37,994 bases of DNA from Labilithrix sp. (GTDB lineage: Bacteria; Myxococcota_A; Polyangia; Polyangiales; Polyangiaceae). This document shows, piece after piece, positions 32,241 through 37,994 of this stretch. The translations under genes and the position numbers were made by a program. Position 1 is the stretch's first letter; the number at the start of each line of letters is the position of its first letter. The notes under the pieces were generated by a model that was given only the letters and a program-made list of their open reading frames with translations, was not told the origin of the DNA and searched no databases. The stretch spans positions 1 through 37,994 of the forward strand of contig JAHBWF010000070.1 of NCBI GenBank assembly GCA_019637105.1, given 5' to 3'.

Positions 32241-32855
32241 ATGAAGCCTTCCGTTACCCTCTTCGTCGTCGGGATGTCGCTCGCGAGCCTCGGCGGCTGC
32301 GTCTACGAGGACGAGCCGCCGCGCCGTCTCGCGCCCGAACCGCAGCCCTACTCACCCGACCCCGCGCCGGGGACGTCGAGCGGCGATCCGGGCACGTCGC
32401 CGGCGAGCCCTGCGCCGATGCTCGTCGAGGTCGACGCGGATCAGACGATGAACGCGGTCGGCGGCGAGGGGGTCGGCGTCTTCATCGAGTACGCGCGGGG
32501 CGGCCACTGGCACGTCTGGTGGACGTGCGACACGACCGAGACGGGTCAGAGCTGCGACTTCTCGGTGAGCGCGACGGCCGCGTCGGGCAACGTGACCAAC
32601 CTCGACCTGACCGAGCTCGCGGGCGGCTACGCCACGTCGCCGAACCCGTCACGCGTCGAAGCGAGCTCGACGACGACGACCGAGGTGCACGGCGTGCGGT
32701 TCGATACGAACCCCGGCGCGGTGATCACCGTCGACGCCGCGGTCGGCGGCCTCAAGGACGGGGCGTTCCTCTTCTTCGTGCAGGACGGCAAGGTCAACGG
32801 CGGCTTCACGGGCAAGCTCACCAACCCGCTCCAGCTGCAGGGCAACGCGCCCTGA
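32241..32855 (+). CDS. Small exported lipoprotein
   Basis: A 204-residue exported protein. The ATG at 32241 has AGGTGA 6 bases upstream; lipobox SLGGC (Cys 20). A Pro/Ser/Gly-rich linker (about 25-60) precedes a compact beta-rich domain with 'GHWHVWWTCDTTETGQSCDF', whose two Cys may form a disulfide, and a C-terminal 'GGLKDGAFLFFVQDGKVNGGF'. No known family was recognised. It is probably co-transcribed with the DUF6600 gene, whose stop is 14 bases upstream. Confidence 0.7.
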   Translation: MKPSVTLFVVGMSLASLGGCVYEDEPPRRLAPEPQPYSPDPAPGTSSGDPGTSPASPAPMLVEVDADQTMNAVGGEGVGVFIEYARGGHWHVWWTCDTTETGQSCDFSVSATAASGNVTNLDLTELAGGYATSPNPSRVEASSTTTTEVHGVRFDTNPGAVITVDAAVGGLKDGAFLFFVQDGKVNGGFTGKLTNPLQLQGNAP

Positions 32856-33060
32856 GCAGAGCGCCCACCACGCGCACCTCGAAGAGCCGCGCCACCCCCG
32901 TCCGCGTCGAGGCGGCTCGATGGCCCGCGCCCCGCGGCGGAGCGTGCGCGGAGAGGCTGCTCGGCGCGATGCGCGCGGTGCTCCGTCGGGGACCGCGGCG
33001 TGGTCGCCGCCGGCGCCGCCGCGGCGCTGGAGCGCCTCGCGTCGGAGGCCGCGCGCGGCC

Positions 33061-33534
33061 GTGAGGCGCGTCGCGATCGGGCTCGGGGCGAACCTCGGCG
33101 ATCGACTCGCGACGTTGCGCGAGGCCGCGTCGCGGATCGCGCGCGTCGCGCCGATCCTGGCGCGGTCGCGCGTCTGGGAGACGGCGCCCGTCGGCGGCCC
33201 GGCGCAGCCGGACTACCTCAACGCTGCGCTCCTCGTGGAGTGGCGCGGCGAACCGCTTACGCTCCTCGACGCGCTGATGCAGATCGAGGCCGAGCTCGGG
33301 CGCGTCCGCGGCGTCGCGAACGGACCGCGGACGATCGATCTCGACGTGCTCTGGATCGACGGTCTCGTCGTCGACGCTCCTCGCCTCGTCGTTCCCCACC
33401 CGCGCCTTCATCAGCGCGCGTTCGCGCTCGCTCCGATGCTCGAGGTCGCTCCGGGGGCGGTGGACCCGCGCGACGGCGCCCCCTTCGTCGCGCCGCTCGA
33501 CGAAGGCGTCCGCGCGCTCCCGTACGCGCTGTGA
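33061..33534 (+). CDS. folK: 6-hydroxymethyl-7,8-dihydropterin pyrophosphokinase (HPPK)
   Basis: A 157-residue folate-pathway enzyme that transfers pyrophosphate from ATP to 6-hydroxymethyl-7,8-dihydropterin. Family motifs: VAIGLGANLGDR at the N-terminus, 'VWETAPVGGPAQPDYLNAAL', 'LGRVRGVANGPRTIDLDVLW' with the metal-binding DLD, and 'VVPHPRLHQRAFALAPM'. The GTG at 33061 matches the family's usual N-terminus; the frame is open further upstream but with weaker signal. No other fol gene is nearby. It stands alone, and a stretch of tandem repeats follows. Confidence 0.93.
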   Translation: MRRVAIGLGANLGDRLATLREAASRIARVAPILARSRVWETAPVGGPAQPDYLNAALLVEWRGEPLTLLDALMQIEAELGRVRGVANGPRTIDLDVLWIDGLVVDAPRLVVPHPRLHQRAFALAPMLEVAPGAVDPRDGAPFVAPLDEGVRALPYAL

Positions 33535-34092
33535 CGCGGCGGGGCACCTCGTTCGCGCGAACGCGCCGGCGCCGCTGCCACAGCGTGGCGACGGCGTCCG
33601 CGTCTCCGGCTCACGCCTCGGCGCCCAGGCGCCGTCGTCTCGTCGGTCGCGCTTCGAGGCTCGTCGTCTCGTTGCTCGCGCTTCGAGGCTCGTCGTCTCG
33701 TTGCTCGCGCTTCCGCGTCGTGTCCCGAGCTCGCGCTTCAGGCTCGTTGCCCATGGGCTGCGCGTAGGGCCACGTAGCTCGCCGGCGGCGCTTCGAGGTC
33801 ATGTCCGGTCTCGCGCTTCAGGCGCGTTGTCATGGGCTGGCGCGTTGGGGCACGTTGTTCGTTCGCCGGCGCTTCGAGGACATGTCGGTCTCGCGTTTCG
33901 AGGACATGTCGGTCTCGCGTTTCGAGGTCATGTCTCGGCTCGCTTCGAGTCGTGACGCGTGGCGTTTCGGGCCGTGTCGTGGTGGGCTTTCGGGATCGCG
34001 ACTCGGCGCTGCGGTGCCGCGAGGAGCCGCAGCGGTGGGGGAGAGAGCGGTCCGGCTCGGCGCATGCTTCCGTCGATCGCGAGGTGCTTGCG
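33535..34092. repeat. 558-base gene-free stretch of nested tandem repeats
   Basis: Three levels are visible. Two perfect 29-base units (TCGCGCTTCGAGGC...GTTGC) lie at 33647-33704. Two degenerate 80-base units start at TCGCGCTTCAGGC, at 33731 and 33811. Three 24-base units starting TTCGAGG lie at 33873-33943, each containing the palindrome GACATGTC or its variant. GCTTCGAGG is common to all. Third-position bias is poor, so no gene is called here. Confidence 0.75.
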
Positions 34093-34416
34093 ATGCCCGA
34101 GGTCATCACGGAAGACGCTCGCTGTTCGTGTCGTCGTCCCCGCCGCAGGGCGAGCGCGCGGGCGCTCCTGCTCTCCGGGATCGCGGTCGCGCTCTGCGCG
34201 TGCGCGCGCTCCCCGGCGACGTCGACGACGACCGTGACGTCCGGGACGTACGACGTCGATCCCGGGGCGTGCATCTGCCGGCTCGCTCAAGACGAGTACC
34301 TGTCGTGCTGCCGGAGCGCGATGGAGCTCACGTGCCGGTGCACGCCGAACGGCGCCTGCGCGATGGTCCCGAGCGGTCGAACCTGCGGAAAGACGCCTCC
34401 GACCCCGATCCGTTGA
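34093..34416 (+). CDS. Small Cys-rich lipoprotein
   Basis: A 107-residue exported protein of unknown role. The ATG at 34093 has GAGGTG 6 bases upstream. A long basic N-region (RRPRRRASAR) precedes a hydrophobic core and the lipobox LCAC (Cys 37). The mature part has eight Cys in about 45 residues, including the doublet SCC, probably disulfide-bonded. It sits alone between two arrays of tandem repeats (33535-34092 and 34453-35047), which is unusual. The start could be lower, but the good Shine-Dalgarno sequence supports this one. Confidence 0.6.
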   Translation: MPEVITEDARCSCRRPRRRASARALLLSGIAVALCACARSPATSTTTVTSGTYDVDPGACICRLAQDEYLSCCRSAMELTCRCTPNGACAMVPSGRTCGKTPPTPIR

Positions 34417-34452
34417 TCGGCTCTCGCCGAGGAACGCGGGGCCGCAAAGACG

Positions 34453-35047
34453 GGTCAGCGCTGCAAGGAAAGGAAGCGCCCGCGAGGAAGGCTGCGCCGC
34501 AAGGGAAGCAGGCGTGCACCACAGGAAGAACGCCGTCGTGGGTTGCCGCGTCACGAGGCGAAAGCGTCGCCCCGCGAGGAAGGTGCGCCGCGCGGGAAGC
34601 AGGCGCGTGCGCCGTAAAGGACGCCGTCGTGAGGACGCCGTGCCGTGAAAGAAGGCGTCGCCCTGCGAGGAGGCGCGCCGCGCGGGAAGCAGGCCGCGTG
34701 CGCCGCGAAGGAAGCCGTCGTGGGGACGCCGCGTCGCGAGGTGAAGCGTCGCCCGCGAGGTAGGCGCGCCGCGCGGGAAGCAGGCCGCGTGCGCCGCGAA
34801 GGAAGCCGTCGTGGGGACGCCGCGTCGCGAGGTGAAGCGTCGCCCGCAAGGTAGGCGCGCCGCGCGGGAAGCAGGCCGCGTGCGCCGCGAAAACGCCATC
34901 GTGAGGATACCGCGTCGCGAGAGAAGGAGTCGCCCTGCGAGGAAGGCGCCGCGCGGGGAAGCAGGCGCGTCGGCCGCGAAGGACGCCGTCGTGAGGACGC
35001 CCGCGCCGTGAGAGAAGGCGTCCCCCGCGAGGAGCCCGCCCCGAGAA
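34453..35047. repeat. Tandem array of about six 90-91-base units
   Basis: Units anchored on GGGAAGCAGGC start at 34503, 34594, 34684, 34775, 34866 and 34956, giving periods of 91, 90, 91, 91 and 90 bases, with degenerate copies at both ends. The units at 34684 and 34775 are almost identical; the outer ones diverge. Each unit can fold GGCGCGCCGCGC against CGCGTGCGCC around GGGAAGCAGGC. The changing frame argues against a protein repeat. Confidence 0.85.
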
Positions 35048-35255
35048 GGTGCTGCGTCACGCGAGCTGCGTCTCGACGAGAGGAGCGTTCTCCGCCTTCT
35101 CGACGAGGTGCTTCGGGAAGACCTCAACGAGACGCTCCGGGAGACGATGCCGTGAGACGTGTCCTCGATGAGGACTTCCACGTCGCGAAGGAGGCGCGAC
35201 TGGACACGGCGATCCGGTCGGCGGCGATCCACGACACCCCCAGGGATGCTTTCAA

Positions 35256-35271
35256 ATGATGGATTCATCAT
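35256..35271. promoter_or_regulatory. Inverted repeat upstream of the papain-like lipoprotein gene
   Basis: ATGATG (35256-35261) and CATCAT (35266-35271) flank GATT in the most AT-rich stretch of the region, 73-88 bases before the start codon. An operator is likely; the protein that binds it is unknown. Confidence 0.4.
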
Positions 35272-35288
35272 GAACGAACATCCGTGGG

Positions 35289-35304
35289 AGTGGAAAAATC
35301 CACT
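35289..35304 (+). other. Leader hairpin
   Basis: AGTGGA (35289-35294) and TCCACT (35299-35304) form a perfect 6-bp stem with the loop AAAA, 40 bases before the start codon. It lies next to the start-codon hairpin and may be part of the same 5' leader structure. Confidence 0.45.
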
Positions 35305-35322
35305 GGCATTGTGAGTGCACCT

Positions 35323-35347
35323 ACATGTCGCGTGGAGAGCGACATGT
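35323..35347 (+). promoter_or_regulatory. Hairpin enclosing the start codon
   Basis: ACATGTCGC (35323-35331) pairs perfectly with GCGACATGT (35339-35347), a 9-bp stem. The loop GTGGAGA (35332-35338) contains the probable Shine-Dalgarno GGAG. The ATG at 35344-35346 lies inside the stem, so translation should need this hairpin to open. Confidence 0.7.
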
Positions 35348-37056
35348 TCCGCAAAGCGTTCCTTCCGACGTTGCTGGCGACCGTGGTCTCGATGGGAATC
35401 GGGTGCGCCGCGCCCGATCAGGACGGTGAGGACACCGACGAGCAAGTCGAGGCGTCGCAGGACGAGATCCGCGAGGTGTTGACCGGTCCCCTCCGCAAGT
35501 CCACCGACGCCGAGGTTTGGAGCGTGGACAACGCGTGGTCGGACACGACGACGGCGGCCGCGCGCGAGGCGGGCGTCGCGTGGGCGGAGAACAGCGGGCT
35601 CACCTGGGAAGAGAAATACCAGCGGTGGGTCGCGAGCTTCGAGAAGGTGGACGCGGTCCGCTGGGGCAAGACGATCCGCATCACGACCCCCTACGGACGC
35701 ACGATGGACGGCCCGGTGCTCGAGTGCGCCGACCTCGCCATCTGGCTGCGCATGACGTTCTCGGCCTGGTACCACCTGCCGTTCTACATGACCGGGTATA
35801 GCAACGGGCAGCAGGTCTATTACGGTCACTTCGGCGTCGTGAACCGTGACGGCAACCCGGTCGCCGGCTTCCCGCGCTTCAAGGCGCTCTACCGCGATCA
35901 CGAGAAGACCTGGACCGCCGGCGAGCGCTGGCCGAGCGACGCGACGCTGCGCGCGCGTCACGTCGGCGCCGACGACAGCGTCGCGGGGGTGCGCGTCGGT
36001 GACGGGCGGACCCTGGCGGAGGGCGACGGCGCGGGCGCGTACTTCGACGAGCTGTTCCTCAACAAGCGCGCCGGGTACCTGATGCTGCTGCTCGACCGCA
36101 GCTTCGGGAGCGCGAACCTCGCCGACGGCGCGAACCTCTTCCACATCACGCCGCAGGCGACGACGCCGGGCGACGTCCTGGTGCAGCGATGGCAGCGCAA
36201 CGGCATCGGGCACACGCTCCCGGTCATGACGGCGGTGCACACGCCGGGCGACAAGCTGCGCGTCTCCACCGCGAGCGGTTCGATGCCGCGACGCCAGCCC
36301 GTCTGGGAGGAGGAGGCGCAGAGCGCGAGCTACTTCAAGCACCCGTACTCCGGCGGACGTGGGACCGCGGCGGACGGCAGCGCCTACGCGAAGCTCGGCG
36401 GCGGCATCCGTCGTTGGCGCACGCCTGCGCTCCAGAGCGGCCGCTGGAACAACGTCGTCCCGCGCCACGATCAGCCGGTCTACGTCGAGGACCGCAACGT
36501 CGAGGGCATCGCGTCGCGGCCCGAGCGCTTCGAGACCCTGCTCGCCGAGGACACCCCGGAGGCCGAGCGCGACTCCGCGCTCGCGACGATCGAGAGCGCG
36601 CGCCGGTCGCTCCTCGAGCGTCCCGCGAGCTGCGCGCAGCGCACGAAGCGCGAGGGCGCGTTCGAGGCGCTCTACGACGTGATGTCTCGCGCGTACGGCA
36701 AGTCGCGCGCCGAGGTCGACGCGCAGTACCGCACCCTCGAGGACTACGTCTTCGCGGAGCTCGAGTACAACCGCTCGAAGACCTGCTGCTGGAACACGAC
36801 GACGCCGCAGATGGCCGAGCTCGTCCTCGACTACGCCGCCAAGGAGAAGGCCGCGAACGACGCCGCCGGTGTCTGCAAGCAGCCGACCCCCTTCCGGTCC
36901 TCGGCAGGCGGCAAATACGACACGTGGAAGGCGCACGCCGCGAGCCTCGGCCGCGCCCACGAGTGGCGGGCCTGGAGCGAGGACGAGCCGTGCGCCCAGC
37001 GCGGCGTCGTGGAAGACACGATCGGCGAGCGCGGCGCCCTCGCGATGTGCCGCTAG
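35344..37056 (+). CDS. Lipoprotein with papain-like (NlpC/P60-type) Cys/His arrangement
   Basis: A 570-residue exported protein. ATG at 35344; lipobox SMGIGC (Cys 21). No clear Pfam family was recognised. A segment near 128 ('VLECADLAIWLRM') has a Cys at the start of a helix, followed by GHFGVVNR (His 162) and, at about 276-293, PGDVLVQRW...GIGHTLPVM (His 290). The 'GDVL...GHT' pattern is typical of NlpC/P60 papain-like peptidases, so a cell-wall or peptide hydrolase is plausible, though not proven. The C-terminal 220 residues are helical with a Cys pair (KTCCWN). The 5' leader is strongly structured (35289-35347). It is followed by a hairpin pair and the CRISPR array. Confidence 0.72.
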   Translation: MFRKAFLPTLLATVVSMGIGCAAPDQDGEDTDEQVEASQDEIREVLTGPLRKSTDAEVWSVDNAWSDTTTAAAREAGVAWAENSGLTWEEKYQRWVASFEKVDAVRWGKTIRITTPYGRTMDGPVLECADLAIWLRMTFSAWYHLPFYMTGYSNGQQVYYGHFGVVNRDGNPVAGFPRFKALYRDHEKTWTAGERWPSDATLRARHVGADDSVAGVRVGDGRTLAEGDGAGAYFDELFLNKRAGYLMLLLDRSFGSANLADGANLFHITPQATTPGDVLVQRWQRNGIGHTLPVMTAVHTPGDKLRVSTASGSMPRRQPVWEEEAQSASYFKHPYSGGRGTAADGSAYAKLGGGIRRWRTPALQSGRWNNVVPRHDQPVYVEDRNVEGIASRPERFETLLAEDTPEAERDSALATIESARRSLLERPASCAQRTKREGAFEALYDVMSRAYGKSRAEVDAQYRTLEDYVFAELEYNRSKTCCWNTTTPQMAELVLDYAAKEKAANDAAGVCKQPTPFRSSAGGKYDTWKAHAASLGRAHEWRAWSEDEPCAQRGVVEDTIGERGALAMCR

Positions 37057-37103
37057 CGCGCGCTCCCGGACAACGCCGCTCCTCACCTCGAAGTCCATCG
37101 CGT

Positions 37104-37145
37104 CGCTCGTTGGCGAGCGGTCCCCTCAGGAGGAAAAGATCCTCC
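37104..37145 (+). terminator. Two hairpins between the lipoprotein gene and the CRISPR array
   Basis: CGCTCG/CGAGCG (37104-37119, loop TTGG) and GGAGGA/TCCTCC (37129-37145, loop AAAGA) are both perfect. They could end transcription of the lipoprotein gene and, read on the other strand, of the CRISPR array. Neither has a long T-tract. Confidence 0.45.
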
Positions 37146-37161
37146 ACGCTGGCGGCTTCTC

Positions 37162-37993
37162 CCTTAAACGAAGCTGCCGGCCGTCGCCGACAGAGAGTCA
37201 GGCTGACGTTGGTCCGCCAGTCGCGCGCCGACTCCGCTTCGACGAAGCTGCCGGCCGTCGCCGACAGAGAGGCCGGGCGGTGATGGTTCGGGCGAAGCGG
37301 CTGATCACGTCGCTTCAACGAAGCTGCCGGCCGTCGCCGACAGAGAGGCCAACGCCGCTCGGTCAGAGCTTGTATTGCTGGTGCGGCTTCAACGAAGCTG
37401 CCGGCCGTCGCCGACAGAGAGAATGCCGACGCGGGAAAGTTCTGAGCCTGAAGCTGCCGGCCGTCGCCGCCAGAGAGCCTTGTCCTGAGCTGCAGCCCGC
37501 TTGCGCAAAGAATCGCTTCAACGAAGCTGCCGGCCGTCGCCGACAGAGAGAGAAGGCCATCACGTCACCCCGAGCTGGCCGCTCGGCTTCAACGAAGCTG
37601 CCGGCCGTCGCCGACAGAGAGCTCGCGCGCGAGCCCCATCGCGGTCTCCTCGTCCACGCTTCAACGAAGCTGCCGGCCGTCGCCGACAGAGAGTCCCTAC
37701 GCGATCCGTCGGCCCGACCCGACGGATCCCTCGCTTCAACGAAGCTGCCGGCCGTCGCCGACAGAGAGACGGGCAAGACGCTCGTGAGCCTGCTGGCTGC
37801 TGTCGTCACGCTTCAACGAAGCTGCCGGCCGTCGCCGACAGAGAGGAGCGCTCGGTGATGGTCTTCTGGATGAGCGACGCCGGCGCTTCAACGAAGCTGC
37901 CGGCCGTCGCCGACAGAGAGCTGGGCGGATCCGATGACACAGAACCCGCGGTTCGGTGCTTCAACGAAGCTGCCGGCCGTCGCCGACAGAGAG
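37162..37993 (-). CRISPR. CRISPR array, 12 repeats of 36 bases, cut by the window end
   Basis: The repeat is 36 bases, beginning GCTTCAACGAAGC and ending CCGACAGAGAG on the plus strand. Repeats start at 37162, 37236, 37312, 37386, 37442 (only the last 28 bases conserved), 37515, 37586, 37658, 37733, 37810, 37885 and 37958. Excluding the damaged fifth repeat, spacers are 35-41 bases and all differ. The first repeat has two changes and the second one change; the eroded end marks the leader-distal side. Read on the minus strand the repeat ends GTTGAAGC, like the common crRNA handle ATTGAAAC/G. Both suggest transcription from right to left with the leader beyond the window. In that reading CTGTCGG pairs with CCGGCAG (one G-U pair) around CGACGG. 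No cas gene is present in the window, so the type is unknown. Confidence 0.97.
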
Positions 37994-37994
37994 G

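Larger units (their letters stand above)
34417..35343. other. 927-base stretch without a gene
   Basis: This stretch holds a tandem array of about 91-base units (34453-35047), then about 290 bases with a perfect inverted repeat (35256-35271), a second hairpin (35289-35304) and the start-codon hairpin of the next gene (35323-35347). A long minus-strand open frame crosses it, but the repeat period is not a multiple of three and the frame has no convincing start or domain, so it is not called. Confidence 0.6.

Noticed and set aside
32856-33060. An N-terminal extension of folK
   Set aside because: The frame is open, but the family starts at the GTG at 33061 and the upstream part is Arg/Ala-rich without homology.
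33928-37098. A very long minus-strand open frame across the 91-base repeats and the papain-like gene
   Set aside because: It is antisense to a well-supported gene, crosses repeats of non-triplet period, and has no domain or start signal; it is a by-product of high GC.

Overview
The window is very GC-rich DNA, with almost every third codon position G or C. It suggests a myxobacterium (Myxococcota, probably Polyangiales-like). Supporting signs are the many Asp/Cys-rich surface lipoproteins, an RCC1-repeat lipoprotein, an FGE-fold lipoprotein with 'DVDCGG' repeats, a Ser/Thr kinase fused to a sigma-54 activator, a PrkA kinase, and an Uma2-type gene with a coiled-coil tail. This placement is inference from gene content; no rRNA or tRNA gene was seen.

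Layout. 1-637 (minus): start of an ATP synthase operon (b' subunit, then a cut-off second b-type subunit with a signal peptide). 826-3265: an uncharacterised protein, a lipid-anchored Bcp-type peroxiredoxin and a plus-strand hypothetical gene. 3293-7942 (minus): a 1549-residue kinase/NTPase/TPR/GAF/sigma-54-activator fusion. 8015-12567: an outer-membrane-type protein, an alpha/beta hydrolase, and a TetR regulator (followed by a coupled small coiled-coil gene) facing a cytochrome P450. 12671-20813: RCC1 lipoprotein, hypothetical protein, RoxA/YcfD-type ribosomal oxygenase, mono-haem lipoprotein, orphan DNA methyltransferase, FGE-fold lipoprotein, hypothetical protein. 20952-24955: a Spy/CpxP-like lipoprotein divergent from a histidine kinase and NtrC-type regulator pair; the shared intergenic region has a near-consensus sigma-54 promoter and an upstream palindrome, so it reads as a self-contained envelope-stress circuit. 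25096-28979: Cys-rich lipoprotein, frameshifted Uma2 pseudogene, PrkA. 29139-35343: small lipoproteins, a DUF6600-type protein, FolK, and three non-coding stretches filled with hairpins and tandem repeats. 35344-37056: a lipoprotein with a papain-like Cys/His arrangement whose start codon lies inside a 9-bp hairpin. 37162-37994: a CRISPR array of 12 repeats running off the right edge, with no cas gene inside the window.

The features most worth a second look are the sigma-54 circuit at 20952-24955, the start-codon hairpin at 35323-35347, the hairpin cluster with exchangeable arms at 29522-29700, the roughly 91-bp tandem array at 34453-35047, the kinase/activator fusion, and the CRISPR array with an eroded left end. 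Most long open frames opposite these genes are by-products of GC-rich codon bias and were left out.
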